Below are positions 1-9,351 of a DNA stretch of 64,000 bases, in pieces. Positions within the stretch are counted from its first letter, which is position 1. Each line of letters starts with the position of its first letter. Where the stretch lies: contig CALLUS010000005.1 of the NCBI GenBank assembly GCA_938010435.1, forward strand, positions 399,994-463,993, in the 5' to 3' direction. The notes below the pieces were generated by a model. The model was not told the DNA's origin and made no database searches. It saw only the letters and a list, made by a program, of their open reading frames with translations. Source of the stretch: an uncultured Rhizobiaceae group bacterium (GTDB lineage Bacteria > Pseudomonadota > Alphaproteobacteria > Rhizobiales > Rhizobiaceae). The position numbers and the translations under genes are program-made.

Positions 1-3
1 CCC

Positions 4-33
4 AAAAAGGCCCGCAGTTTCCTGCGGGCCTTT
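4..33 (-). terminator. intrinsic terminator after hppA
   Basis: A perfect 12-bp inverted repeat (AAAGGCCCGCAG, loop of 4, CTGCGGGCCTTT) lies just past the pyrophosphatase stop codon. Read on the minus strand it ends in five T, so it fits a rho-independent terminator of hppA. The plus strand also has a short T run, so it may work for converging transcripts. Confidence 0.85.
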
Positions 34-58
34 CTAATTTGTAATGTAAACAGAAGGT

Positions 59-2035
59 TTACAGAAGTGGTGCGATCACCAGTGAAACAATCGCCATCAC
101 ATTGATGAGGATGTTCATCGCAGGACCAGATGTGTCCTTGAATGGATCGCCAACAGTGTCACCAACAACCACAGCAGCGTGTGTATCAGTGCCCTTGCCG
201 CCAAGGTTGCCCTTTTCGACATACTTTTTTGCGTTGTCCCAAGCACCACCAGCGTTTGCCATCATGAGCGCCATAAGCACACAACCAAGCAACGCACCGC
301 CGAGCATTCCGCCCAGTGCTTGCGCACCAATGAGGAAGCCAACAGCCGGAGGCGCACAAACTGCGATCACGCCGGGAAGGATCATCTTTTTCAGCGCAGC
401 AGTGGTCGCGATATCAACACACTTTGCTGAGTCCGGATCAGCAGTGCCTTCCATCAAACCCGGGATTTCTTTGAACTGACGGCGGATTTCGTTGATCATT
501 GCAAAAGCAGCATCACCAACAGCAGTCATTGTCAAAGCAGACACCAAGAATGGGATCGTGCCACCGATAAACAGACCAACAATCACGAGAGGCTCAGAAA
601 GCTCCAATGAGAAATCAGGTTTGTTCGAAGCGACTGTTTGAACGAACGCAGCGATAATCGCCAGCGCAGCCAGCGCCGCAGCACCAATCGCAAAACCTTT
701 GCCGATCGCAGCAGTTGTGTTGCCGAGTTCGTCAAGGCTGTCCGTGATTTCACGAACGTCTTCGCCCATGCCACCCATTTCAGCGATACCGCCAGCGTTA
801 TCCGCAACAGGGCCGTAAGCATCGATTGCCATTGTGATACCCACAGTGGCCAACATGCCAACAGCAGCAATACCCACGCCGTAAAGACCGGCAAGAGATG
901 TTGAAACCCAAACGATAGCTGCAATGGTCAACAATGGCAGAACCACTGATTCCATTCCGACAGCCAAACCGGTGATCATCACAGTCGCAGGGCCGGTTTC
1001 ACCGGAATTTGCAATCCGCTTCACCGGAGCGCCCGCGGTATAATATTCAGTGATCAAACCAATCGCCACACCGCCGGCAGCACCAGCAACAACAGCCCAC
1101 CAAACGTTCGTATCAATGCCCATAGCTTGAACCACGAAATACGCAGCAGCGAGGAACAAGATAGGAGCGCCAAGTGTACCTGTGCGAAGCGCAGAAGCTG
1201 GCTCAGCAGAAGAACGAGCTTTCACAACGAAGATCATGATGATCGAAGCCACAAGACCGATGGAAGCCAAAGCCAATGGCAAAGCCATCATTGAGCTTTT
1301 CAGTTCTGGAGCAATCGCCATAGTTGAAGCAATCGCGATAGAAGCGATCATCGCACCACAGTAAGATTCAAAAATATCAGAACCCATGCCAGCAACGTCG
1401 CCCACGTTGTCACCAACGTTATCGGCAATCACGCCGGGGTTACGTGGATCATCTTCAGGAATACCTGCTTCGATTTTACCAACAAGGTCAGCACCAACAT
1501 CGGCCGCTTTGGTGAAGATACCACCACCGATACGGCTGAACAGAGCAACAGTTGAAGCACCCATGCCGAAACCTTCAAGGGAATGAGCGTTGCCGCCAAG
1601 GTACCAATAAAGACCGCCAAGACCGATGAGACCGAGGGCAGCCACGGAAAGACCCATAATGGAGCCACCGAAGAAAGCCACAGTCAGCGCGCTGGAGGCA
1701 CCGTCTTTTTGAGCAGCTGTTGCTGTACGTACGTTCGCTTTGGTCGCAGAGTACATGCCTACCCAACCGGCGATTGAAGATGACACGGCACCCACAAGCA
1801 CGGCCAGAGCAACATTGGTGCCGAGGGCTAAGAACGTCACAATAATCTGAATGATCAGAAAGATAACAAGAATTTTGTATTCGCGTTTCATAAAGACCAT
1901 TGCGCCTTCATGAATTTGATCACCGATCTTTTTGATCGCGTCGGTGCCTTCGTCATATTTCATAACCATCCCGTAAAGGATGAAGGCGACGACCAAACCG
2001 ATGACGCCCATAAGTGGTGGAAGATAATCGAGCAT
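59..2035 (-). CDS. hppA: membrane-bound proton/sodium-translocating pyrophosphatase
   Basis: Integral membrane pyrophosphatase that couples PPi hydrolysis to cation pumping across the inner membrane. It has 658 residues, normal for the family, with many membrane segments. The catalytic signature [12 protein letters not shown] (about 189-200) runs into [16 protein letters not shown] (about 205-220), and the C-terminal [17 protein letters not shown] is intact. The start is the ATG at 2035, preceded by GAGGGGAAATT; an upstream in-frame ATG would add 17 uncharacteristic residues. The K+-determining motif reads [10 protein letters not shown], with Ala where K+-independent enzymes have Lys, which by family knowledge predicts a K+-stimulated enzyme. 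The pumped ion (H+ or Na+) cannot be decided here. Confidence 0.97.
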   Translation of the reverse strand: MLDYLPPLMGVIGLVVAFILYGMVMKYDEGTDAIKKIGDQIHEGAMVFMKREYKILVIFLIIQIIVTFLALGTNVALAVLVGAVSSSIAGWVGMYSATKANVRTATAAQKDGASSALTVAFFGGSIMGLSVAALGLIGLGGLYWYLGGNAHSLEGFGMGASTVALFSRIGGGIFTKAADVGADLVGKIEAGIPEDDPRNPGVIADNVGDNVGDVAGMGSDIFESYCGAMIASIAIASTMAIAPELKSSMMALPLALASIGLVASIIMIFVVKARSSAEPASALRTGTLGAPILFLAAAYFVVQAMGIDTNVWWAVVAGAAGGVAIGLITEYYTAGAPVKRIANSGETGPATVMITGLAVGMESVVLPLLTIAAIVWVSTSLAGLYGVGIAAVGMLATVGITMAIDAYGPVADNAGGIAEMGGMGEDVREITDSLDELGNTTAAIGKGFAIGAAALAALAIIAAFVQTVASNKPDFSLELSEPLVIVGLFIGGTIPFLVSALTMTAVGDAAFAMINEIRRQFKEIPGLMEGTADPDSAKCVDIATTAALKKMILPGVIAVCAPPAVGFLIGAQALGGMLGGALLGCVLMALMMANAGGAWDNAKKYVEKGNLGGKGTDTHAAVVVGDTVGDPFKDTSGPAMNILINVMAIVSLVIAPLL

Positions 2036-2293
2036 AATTTCCCCTCTTCGTAAGGTGCACGCAAACCGCAGCTGCGTGAGGCACATTCGCTCTAATTAGA
2101 TGCGCCCAAGAGTTAACGTTTAACCTCTACCAAGAGAGGGTTCCCGCGCATAAAACTTAATTTTGCCTGCAAGTCCAGTTTTTAGTGCCGAAGTAAGCCC
2201 ACTGCCCCCAGATTGGTTAATTTCTGCGTGGAGATTTACGACTAAGGGATAATTCCACAATCAAAGCGCAGACATCAAATGTCTATTGAGTGT

Positions 2294-5200
2294 TTACTCC
2301 CAGTCAGAACGGTCCAGCGCGCCCATGGCTTCGGTTATAGAAACCGTCTCCACGCTCACACGGGTTACGCGGGCCAGCAGGTCGATCACTTTCTCTTTGT
2401 AATCTGCAAACCTGTAGGTGTTGAATTTCTCACGAATTGTCGGGTCACGCGGTTTCTTTTCCTTGTGCTGGTCCAGCACCCAGTCAATCGCAGTGCGATT
2501 GCCCAGTCTGTAGCGCCAGGCGGCCTCCGGCACCCCTGTCAGCTGGGTGTCGGCATCCAGACGGATGGTGCCATTTTCATGGTCAGAGCGCAGCATAGCT
2601 TTTGGTTCACTGCCCTCGGCACGCTTTCCGGCTTCATCCAGCCGCTCAAGCTTATACGGTTCCACATCTTCATAATTGATGTGCAAATCCATCAACGCTT
2701 CGCCCCAGGCCACCCATTGCGCAAAATCGGGATAGAACGGAATGCGCGGAAATTCCCGCTTTAGGTTGATGGCATAGGTCTCGCGGTAAACGGGGTCGTG
2801 CAACACAGCATAGCAGTAATGGAAAATGGCATCCTTGGTCACGCCATCTTTCCTGGCCTTGCCATACCGCGCCTGAAACTTGTTCAGCGCCCAGTCTGTG
2901 ATGTTGTCGACTTTCTCGCCGGATTCAGAGTAGCGGTGGTGAGGAAGGCATTGAGCCGCATCTAAAGAATAAATTGCATAATTTGGAACAAACTTGCCAG
3001 CCAATGCCGCATACTCAAGGCGTCCACCTTGGACAAAACTTATGTAGGGCGTCAGTCGTTTCTGCCCTGCAAATCTGTGCGTTTGGTATACCATTTCATT
3101 TAGATCGGAATTGAAGTACATTTCCTTTCTAACAAAAGGGCGATAGTCAGTACGTGCAACACTACCACTGTTTATTTTAAGAGGCTTCCTTGAATGCCAT
3201 CTGCTTTTAAGTGCTCGGGTCCATTTAAGTGAGCTTTTCCCTATTGCATGATTGACTTCTCTATCCCACGGATGGCCGTCTTGATTTAATTCATCTTGAT
3301 ACTCTGATTCAAAAAATTCTAATTTCGTAGTCAAAGCAGTTTCAGAAAAGTCGCAAACCCAATCGTCACGTGCAGTCACAACCCCTAGCGAAAACAGCTT
3401 AAAAACCGCTCGATCCTGCCCCCGCCCCTTGGTGGTTTTTGTTTTCTTGTCGGCGATCGGCAGCAAGTCGTCCCACTCGTTCTCCACCTGGTTGATCCAG
3501 TTGCCGCGCTTTGACGGCGTGATGCTCTCAAGCTCCAGTGTTTCCAGACTGCTTGCCGCCAGAAATGCCAGTTTGTCGTCAGCGACTTCCATTTCGGGTC
3601 GGCGGATATATTTGATTTTCGCGGGCTGCTTGTCTTTCTTGCCGTGCTTCTTTTTCACCATGAAGCAAATGGCAACACCTGTCTGGATGCCGAACACATT
3701 GTGCTTAGTGCCCGACAGTTTGGGGTTGGCCCGCACATCACCGCCTAGATCGACCACATAAATTTCATCAAACACCCGAACGACTTCGCTGCGAAAGCCA
3801 TCGAACGTGCGCGAGTCGATAAACGAACGGTTGGTGATATAGGCGATAATGCCATCATCCCCCAGCCTGTCCGTCGCCCATCGGAAAAACCGCGAATACA
3901 TATCGTAAACCTTGGTTTTCTGTGCGGTGGATTTCGCCACATAAGTTGTCTTGATGCTTTCATCAATGCGTTTGTAGGTTCGGTTTTTGTTGTTGTCGTT
4001 CTCGTTTTGCTGGTTGGCATTGTATGGTGGGTTGCCGATGACCACCGAAATCGTTTTCTGATTTTGCCGTTTCACACGCTCGATGTTTTCGTCCGACACA
4101 CCGCCAAACATATCGTGCTGGTGGCCCGAACGGATGCCAAGCGCAGCCACATTGTCCAGCGTGTCGACAAAACATAGATTCGGATATTCCGCATATTGCC
4201 CAGTGATTGCGGCGTAGGTGGCTTCGATGTTCAGATTGGCCACATAGTATGGCAAAATGGCAAGTTCGTTGGCATGAAGTTCGTTCTTGTATTTATGCGC
4301 CAGTTTTTTACGGTCGCCACGAAACGTTTCCAGCAACTCGCAGATATAGGTTCCGGTTCCCGTACACGGGTCCAGAATGTCCACTTTCGGATCAATCAGC
4401 CCACGGTCAAAATGGGTGCGGCACAACCAGTCGGCACCGTCAATCATAAAGCGCACAATTTCGTTGGGCGTATAGACGACCCCCAATCGGTCAGCTGCTT
4501 TGGGATTATAAACTTTATAGAAATTCTCGTAGATAACTTTGAGAAACTTCTGCTTTTCCAGATGCGCGGTAATGGAAGCAGCTGCCGTGCGAATGGCTGC
4601 ATAGTAAGGCTCTAAAGACTTCAGCGTGTCCCGCTTGATTGCACCACGGAAAAACTTGCGTTCAAGCTCGTACAATTGTTGCGCCACGTTGTTCTCGCGG
4701 TGAAAATCACCCTCGTTGAAAACGTGGTTGAAAATCTCTTCCGTCAAAATGTGCTGTATCAACATCTCGCGAACATCGGCATCACCAATGGTCGGGTTAA
4801 TTGTATCTTTTGCATGAGCAAGAAAACGTTCTGCGTCTTTGCGAAAATCTTCATTGTCAGAATAGGCAGCATCAATTTGTCCCCGCAACGCTTCCAGCAC
4901 GGCAGGCAAATCGGTCTTGAACTGTTCCACCGCGCGACGAAAATCTGCAATCTCGGGTCTCTCATACGCGAAAAAGAGCGACAGCAGTTTTGACAGATCA
5001 TCCACATCCGTCATAGCACATCGCTGAACCTCATGCCCGTTCTGCAAAAGCACTGCTGTTTCTGAATTTTCGTAAATGATGTTTGTTGTCGGGTATCCCT
5101 TTGCTGTTTTCTTTTCGATTTCAGCATTAAGGTCGTCTTGAGTGTCCTTTGCCTCCCAATACCCGAGCGGAACGCGCAGACTGTGCACAATAGTCCCGTC

Positions 5201-5389
5201 AGGATAGACCTTCGTTTTGAGTTTGGTTTCGAACTCCTGTTCCTCGATCAAAAACAAGTCACTCGCCTTTGACCAATCTCGCAACATATCGCGAAAGGCA
5301 GGCCGAATGTTCTGTTCGTTCAATGAACCCGACATTTGTTTGATGCGGTCCAACTCAGCCAAAAATCGCAGTACCAGTGATGAACTCAA
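2294..5389 (-). CDS. single-chain restriction-modification enzyme, type ISP/IIG-like, lacking helicase
   Basis: Large protein (1,031 aa) predicted to methylate adenine and perhaps cut DNA. The N-terminus has a possible PD-(D/E)xK nuclease site (D64, E79-A-K81). A gamma-class N6-adenine methyltransferase core follows: YTP at 306-308, SAM motif I DPCTGTG at 340-346, catalytic NPPY at 453-456. The C-terminal part resembles the specificity domain of type ISP enzymes such as LlaGI/LlaBIII, but no helicase motifs lie between nuclease and methylase, and known type ISP proteins are about 1,500 aa. Translation appears to start at a TTG 9 nt after GAGGGG. It stands alone between hppA and the Lrp gene. 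A phage-defence role is inferred; a regulatory or orphan methylase is the alternative. Confidence 0.85.
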   Translation of the reverse strand: MSSSLVLRFLAELDRIKQMSGSLNEQNIRPAFRDMLRDWSKASDLFLIEEQEFETKLKTKVYPDGTIVHSLRVPLGYWEAKDTQDDLNAEIEKKTAKGYPTTNIIYENSETAVLLQNGHEVQRCAMTDVDDLSKLLSLFFAYERPEIADFRRAVEQFKTDLPAVLEALRGQIDAAYSDNEDFRKDAERFLAHAKDTINPTIGDADVREMLIQHILTEEIFNHVFNEGDFHRENNVAQQLYELERKFFRGAIKRDTLKSLEPYYAAIRTAAASITAHLEKQKFLKVIYENFYKVYNPKAADRLGVVYTPNEIVRFMIDGADWLCRTHFDRGLIDPKVDILDPCTGTGTYICELLETFRGDRKKLAHKYKNELHANELAILPYYVANLNIEATYAAITGQYAEYPNLCFVDTLDNVAALGIRSGHQHDMFGGVSDENIERVKRQNQKTISVVIGNPPYNANQQNENDNNKNRTYKRIDESIKTTYVAKSTAQKTKVYDMYSRFFRWATDRLGDDGIIAYITNRSFIDSRTFDGFRSEVVRVFDEIYVVDLGGDVRANPKLSGTKHNVFGIQTGVAICFMVKKKHGKKDKQPAKIKYIRRPEMEVADDKLAFLAASSLETLELESITPSKRGNWINQVENEWDDLLPIADKKTKTTKGRGQDRAVFKLFSLGVVTARDDWVCDFSETALTTKLEFFESEYQDELNQDGHPWDREVNHAIGKSSLKWTRALKSRWHSRKPLKINSGSVARTDYRPFVRKEMYFNSDLNEMVYQTHRFAGQKRLTPYISFVQGGRLEYAALAGKFVPNYAIYSLDAAQCLPHHRYSESGEKVDNITDWALNKFQARYGKARKDGVTKDAIFHYCYAVLHDPVYRETYAINLKREFPRIPFYPDFAQWVAWGEALMDLHINYEDVEPYKLERLDEAGKRAEGSEPKAMLRSDHENGTIRLDADTQLTGVPEAAWRYRLGNRTAIDWVLDQHKEKKPRDPTIREKFNTYRFADYKEKVIDLLARVTRVSVETVSITEAMGALDRSDWE

Positions 5390-5480
5390 AATCTTATTCC
5401 CCTCAATTTAGAGAGTAAGGAATAACACAGCAATTTTAGTTTGCTAGAGAATAAGAGAATTGAGCACCCCGCCCCCAAAC

Positions 5481-5966
5481 TCACCGCCCGCGCTTGTCAT
5501 TAATCCGCATATCGACACTTGGTCGGTTGATCACTTCTCTTAGTGCAAAGCTCGACGTCATGCGGGCTACCCCGGGCATGGCTGATAGCCACTCTTTGTG
5601 AATGCGCTCATAATCCGCCAGATCCCGTGCAGCGATGCGCAAGAGATAGTCACTGGTGCCGGACATAAGATAGCACACAAGGACATTGGGGCATTTGGCG
5701 ACTGCCTCTTCGAAAGCGGAAAGATGACCGACAGACTGCCCTTCCAATGTGATGTAAACGATCACCACTATGGGATGCCCCAATGCGCGCGATGAAAGCC
5801 GTGCATGATAGCCCCGCACCACGCCGCTCTTTTCCAACGCATCCACCCGCCGCGAACACGCCGATGGTGACAGGCCGACAAGGTCTGCCAAAACCACATT
5901 GGGCATCCGCGCATCGCCCTGCAATTCACTCAATATGGCATGATCAATGGAATCCAGTTCAACCAT
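5481..5966 (-). CDS. Lrp/AsnC family transcriptional regulator, probable ald regulator
   Basis: 161-residue DNA-binding regulator of the leucine-responsive family. An N-terminal winged helix-turn-helix (LADLVGLSPSACSRRVDALEKSG) is followed by a RAM/AsnC ligand-binding domain (MSGTSDYLLRIAARD). The ATG at 5966 is chosen because AGGA lies 8 nt upstream and the family begins at this point; an upstream ATG adds 23 unlikely residues. It is divergent from alanine dehydrogenase, the usual arrangement for an AldR-type activator that responds to alanine. The shared 136-bp intergenic region contains short palindromes that could be its sites. Confidence 0.93.
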   Translation of the reverse strand: MVELDSIDHAILSELQGDARMPNVVLADLVGLSPSACSRRVDALEKSGVVRGYHARLSSRALGHPIVVIVYITLEGQSVGHLSAFEEAVAKCPNVLVCYLMSGTSDYLLRIAARDLADYERIHKEWLSAMPGVARMTSSFALREVINRPSVDMRINDKRGR

Positions 5967-5999
5967 CACAACAATTCCTCTCACCTTTAACTTCTGGCG

Positions 6000-6011
6000 C
6001 AACAATTGTTG
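6000..6011. promoter_or_regulatory. candidate Lrp operator (CAACAATTGTTG)
   Basis: A perfect 12-bp palindrome lies between the divergent Lrp-family gene and ald, flanked by further partial symmetry (GGCGCAACA on one side, TGTGCGCC on the other). Its position suggests a binding site for the adjacent regulator; this is inference. Confidence 0.45.
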
Positions 6012-6031
6012 AGATTGTGCGCCATGAATGC

Positions 6032-6041
6032 GCAAATTTGC
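6032..6041. promoter_or_regulatory. candidate second Lrp half-site (GCAAATTTGC)
   Basis: A perfect 10-bp palindrome about three helical turns from the one at 6000-6011, in the same divergent promoter region. Lrp-type octamers bind several phased sites, so a paired site is plausible. Confidence 0.35.
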
Positions 6042-6102
6042 AAGGACTTTCAGCGATCAAAGGCGTATTTCAAGCGCAAATCATTGGTTGGGAGATCATA
6101 TC

Positions 6103-7218
6103 ATGCGCATAGGCGTTCCAAAAGAAATCAAAAACCACGAATACCGTGTTGGCCTCACCCCGGGTTCTGTACGCGAATATATCGCCCACGGCCACGATGT
6201 CGTGGTGGAAACCAATTGCGGCGCAGGCATTGGCGCTGGCGATGATGTCTATAAGGCCGCTGGCGCAAACGTGGTGGACACAGCCGCAGAAGTTTTCGCC
6301 ACAGCCGATATGATTGTGAAAGTGAAAGAGCCTCAACCCGCAGAATGGGCGCAATTGCGCGAAGGCCAATTGCTCTATACATATTTGCACTTGGCCCCGG
6401 ACCCGGCGCAAACCAAAGGCTTGTTGGAATCCGGTTGCACAGCCATCGCCTATGAAACGGTAACAGATAGAAATGGTGGTTTACCGCTTCTGGCTCCTAT
6501 GTCCGAAGTGGCTGGTCGTTTGTCCATTCAAGCTTCCGCAACAGCATTGCAAAAAGCCAATGGCGGACGCGGTGTATTGCTCGGCGGTGTGCCCGGTGTT
6601 GCCCCCGGTAAAGTCGTGATCATCGGTGGTGGTGTAGTTGGAACAAACGCTGCCATGATGGCCGTTGGCATGGGCGCGCAAGTGACTATTCTGGACCGCT
6701 CCATCCCGCGCCTTCGTCAATTGGACGAACAATTTAACAGCCGATTGACCACACGGTATTCCACGGTCGACGCATTGGAAGAAGAAGTCTTCTCAGCAGA
6801 CGCCGTGGTTGGCGCTGTGCTCATTCCAGGAGCCGCCGCGCCAAAACTGGTCACCCGCAAAATGCTGTCAGGCATGAAACCGGGCGCAGTGTTGTGTGAC
6901 GTGGCGATTGACCAAGGCGGCTGCTTTGAAACATCAAAGGCAACCACCCACGCAGACCCAACTTATGATATCGATGGCATCGTTCATTATTGCGTCGCCA
7001 ACATGCCCGGCGCAGTGCCCCTCACCTCATCCCATGCGCTGAACAACGCCACACTGCCGTTTGGTTTGGCACTGGCAAACAAAGGGACCGGGGCACTGCT
7101 AAACGATGCAAACCTGTTAAACGGTCTCAATGTTCACAAAGGTAAAATCACCAACGCCCCAGTTGCCGAGGCTTTGGGGCTGGAGATGGTTGATCCAACC
7201 GTTGCGTTGAATTCGTAA
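6103..7218 (+). CDS. ald: alanine dehydrogenase
   Basis: Catalyses the reversible NAD-dependent oxidative deamination of L-alanine to pyruvate and ammonia in the cytoplasm. The 371-residue length matches the family. The N-terminus [20 protein letters not shown] carries the substrate-binding Arg and Lys residues, and the Rossmann motif [11 protein letters not shown] lies near residues 173-183. The ATG at 6103 has GGGAG upstream and matches family N-termini; an in-frame ATG 75 nt earlier is unlikely. Its divergent Lrp-family neighbour probably controls it. Confidence 0.97.
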   Translation: MRIGVPKEIKNHEYRVGLTPGSVREYIAHGHDVVVETNCGAGIGAGDDVYKAAGANVVDTAAEVFATADMIVKVKEPQPAEWAQLREGQLLYTYLHLAPDPAQTKGLLESGCTAIAYETVTDRNGGLPLLAPMSEVAGRLSIQASATALQKANGGRGVLLGGVPGVAPGKVVIIGGGVVGTNAAMMAVGMGAQVTILDRSIPRLRQLDEQFNSRLTTRYSTVDALEEEVFSADAVVGAVLIPGAAAPKLVTRKMLSGMKPGAVLCDVAIDQGGCFETSKATTHADPTYDIDGIVHYCVANMPGAVPLTSSHALNNATLPFGLALANKGTGALLNDANLLNGLNVHKGKITNAPVAEALGLEMVDPTVALNS

Positions 7219-7229
7219 AATTCAAAACT

Positions 7230-7547
7230 CTAGTCCGGAACAGGGTCGTGCCCGTGGTCGCCGCCTAGGCGTTTCCACGGGTTACACCGCGCAATGCGTT
7301 TTGCGCCCAACCATGAACCGCGCAGCAGGCCGTGGCGGGCAATAGCCTCGTACGTATATTCCGAGCAGGTTGGCAAATAACGGCACGTGTTTCCCACAAA
7401 ACCTGAAAGCGTGAGCTGGTAAAACCGCACGGAAGCAGTGCCGAAAACACGTGCGGGCGTGCGTGGCCAAGGGCCGGAGTAATTCCGCGTGTAGGTTTTC
7501 TGATCAGGCAACAGATTTCTCTGCCTCAATCGCTTTTTCAAACGCAT
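7230..7547 (-). CDS. yidD: membrane protein insertion efficiency factor YidD
   Basis: Small amphipathic protein of the YidD (DUF37) family, which assists YidC-dependent membrane insertion. The hallmark [21 protein letters not shown] and the downstream [21 protein letters not shown] are present. The reading frame overlaps the 3' end of the upstream Fe-S scaffold gene, so the start is uncertain: ATG codons at 7583, 7559 and 7547 are all in frame, and a TTG at 7511 overlaps the upstream stop. The shortest ATG version (105 aa) is given. Order scaffold gene-yidD suggests co-transcription. Confidence 0.88.
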   Translation of the reverse strand: MRLKKRLRQRNLLPDQKTYTRNYSGPWPRTPARVFGTASVRFYQLTLSGFVGNTCRYLPTCSEYTYEAIARHGLLRGSWLGAKRIARCNPWKRLGGDHGHDPVPD

Positions 7548-7950
7548 CCACCACCGCATCAAACGGCAACATTGTTGAGGCATGGCGCGCGCGATAGTCC
7601 CGTACAGGTTCTAAAAACTTCAACTCTTCAAATTTTCCTGTTGGCGTTGGTCCATCTTCTTTTAACATTTTGAGCATTTCGGATTTCACAAGCTGCAGTT
7701 CTTCAAGCGAACAACCAACAACATTCTGCGCTAATATTCCGGCGGAAGCCTGCCCCAAAGCACACGCTTTCACGTCTTGTGCATAGTCGCTGACCACCCC
7801 ATCATCAATTTTTATATCAACACTGACGGTAGAGCCGCACAGCTTGGAATGTGCTTTTGCCTGTCCATCTGGCGTATCCAGATGCCCAATTCGGCCAATA
7901 TTCCCGGCAAAATCCAAAATTTTAGCGTTGTAGACAGAATCTATAGTCAT
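7504..7950 (-). CDS. iron-sulfur cluster assembly scaffold protein (IscU/SufU-like)
   Basis: Scaffold-type protein of the NifU/IscU N-terminal family, expected to hold nascent Fe-S clusters. Cysteine motifs are KLCGSTV and ACALGQAS, but where classic IscU/SufU has the third ligand Cys this protein reads [13 protein letters not shown], so a His replaces it. I believe this variant occurs in other alphaproteobacteria. The second ATG (7950) is preferred because GAGGA lies 9 nt upstream; the first ATG directly abuts that SD. It overlaps yidD. Confidence 0.85.
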   Translation of the reverse strand: MTIDSVYNAKILDFAGNIGRIGHLDTPDGQAKAHSKLCGSTVSVDIKIDDGVVSDYAQDVKACALGQASAGILAQNVVGCSLEELQLVKSEMLKMLKEDGPTPTGKFEELKFLEPVRDYRARHASTMLPFDAVVDAFEKAIEAEKSVA

Positions 7951-8226
7951 TTTGTTCATTCCTCAAAGACACCGCAACAGGTCATGAGACGGCCTGCGTC
8001 ATTTAATGCCGAGATTTTCTCTTGGCAGTGACGCCTTGGTACCTATAATATAACTTGTCGGCAGGATTACAAACGCACAAACAGCGCACCTGTAGACAAA
8101 ACTGGTCACCGTGCCGAAAGGCCCCGGAACCGCTTTCAAGCCCATGAGAGACTGATGCTAGATATCAGCCGGCTTGCTTGGTTCATCGGTTTTAGAAACC
8201 TGACTAACCTGAACTGGAATGCCCTC

Positions 8227-8856
8227 ATGGATCAAATTGTTGACCAAAACAACGTTGAGTCAGACGTAAATCCAAAGAAAAAAGCAGCGCAACGTCCGTC
8301 TCAAAAACAAGTTGAGGACGCAGTGCGTACTCTTTTGCTTTGGACTGGCGACGATGAAAATCGCGAAGGTTTGGTTGATACCCCTTCTCGCGTTGCAAAA
8401 GCATATCGTGAAATGTTTAGCGGCTATGATGCCGACCCCGCTGAAGTTCTAGGTCGCACTTTTGAAGAAGTCTCCGGCTATGACGATATGGTCGTTGTGC
8501 GCGATATTCAGTTTTTCTCCCATTGCGAACACCACATGGTTCCCATTATCGGCAAAGCCCATGTGGGTTATTTACCAGACGGCAAAGTGCTGGGCCTGTC
8601 AAAAATCGCGCGGGTGGTTGATATATTTGCGCACCGCTTGCAGACACAAGAAAGCATGACGTCACAGATTGCACACGCGATACAAGATTCCCTTGAGCCA
8701 CGCGGCGTTTCTGTGCTGATCGAAGCGGAGCACATGTGCATGGCTATGCGCGGCATCCGCAAACAAGGTTCAACAACGTTGACCACCACGTTTACCGGTG
8801 CATATAAAGATGATCCTCAAGAACAAATGCACTTCATGTCACTTGTTAAAAACTAG
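8227..8856 (+). CDS. folE: GTP cyclohydrolase I
   Basis: Converts GTP to 7,8-dihydroneopterin triphosphate, the first step of tetrahydrofolate synthesis. The zinc site is complete: Cys and His in [11 protein letters not shown] and Cys in [10 protein letters not shown], followed by the family motif QGSTTLTT. The start at 8227 gives 209 residues and an N-terminus like that of rhizobial FolE; an in-frame ATG at 8155 would add 24 residues. It is followed after 11 nt by hisI, a linkage common in Rhizobiales. Confidence 0.96.
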   Translation: MDQIVDQNNVESDVNPKKKAAQRPSQKQVEDAVRTLLLWTGDDENREGLVDTPSRVAKAYREMFSGYDADPAEVLGRTFEEVSGYDDMVVVRDIQFFSHCEHHMVPIIGKAHVGYLPDGKVLGLSKIARVVDIFAHRLQTQESMTSQIAHAIQDSLEPRGVSVLIEAEHMCMAMRGIRKQGSTTLTTTFTGAYKDDPQEQMHFMSLVKN

Positions 8857-8867
8857 CTGTAACCACT

Positions 8868-9302
8868 GTGTCTGAATCAACAATTCTTAGTTCTAAACAT
8901 GAAACAAGCTCTGTCTTCGCGCCCCGTTTCGATGATAACGGGTTGATCACGGCTGTTGTAACCGAAGCTGGCACGGGTTTACCTCTCATGGTCGCTCACA
9001 TGAACGCGCAAGCAATCAAACTATCGATTGAAACAGGCGAAGCGCATTTTTGGAGTCGTTCACGAAAAGAGATTTGGCACAAGGGTGGGACGTCGGGTAA
9101 CGTCCTTCAAATCGTAGATATCCACACAGATTGTGACCAAGACTGTCTTTGGATTTCCGTTGAAGCCAAAGGTCATGGCGCAGCCTGTCACACAGGCCGA
9201 AAATCCTGCTTCTACCGTAAACTCATTGCCCAAGACGGTGAAGTAAGCTTGCATATGACACAAGATGAGCCTTTGTTCGATCCAAAGGACGTTTATAAAT
9301 AG
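8868..9302 (+). CDS. hisI: phosphoribosyl-AMP cyclohydrolase
   Basis: Third step of histidine synthesis, opening the purine ring of phosphoribosyl-AMP. Zn/Mg-binding signatures DCDQDCLW and [10 protein letters not shown] are intact, as is [17 protein letters not shown]. It is a stand-alone HisI without a HisE domain, normal in alphaproteobacteria. Translation starts at GTG, with no strong SD, 11 nt after folE, so translational coupling is likely. Confidence 0.95.
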   Translation: MSESTILSSKHETSSVFAPRFDDNGLITAVVTEAGTGLPLMVAHMNAQAIKLSIETGEAHFWSRSRKEIWHKGGTSGNVLQIVDIHTDCDQDCLWISVEAKGHGAACHTGRKSCFYRKLIAQDGEVSLHMTQDEPLFDPKDVYK

Positions 9303-9351
9303 CACCCACAGTTCATAAGCTGGTTACAGTTTTGATTTAAGCTCAAGGCAA

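Noticed and set aside
102..1777. Several plus- and minus-strand ORFs of 60-125 codons inside hppA
   Set aside because: They are shadows of the strongly conserved pyrophosphatase frame, without SD or family resemblance.
2087..5480. Restriction gene as part of a genomic island
   Set aside because: No integrase, tRNA, transposase or flanking repeat is visible on either side, so only the internal GC dip is reported.
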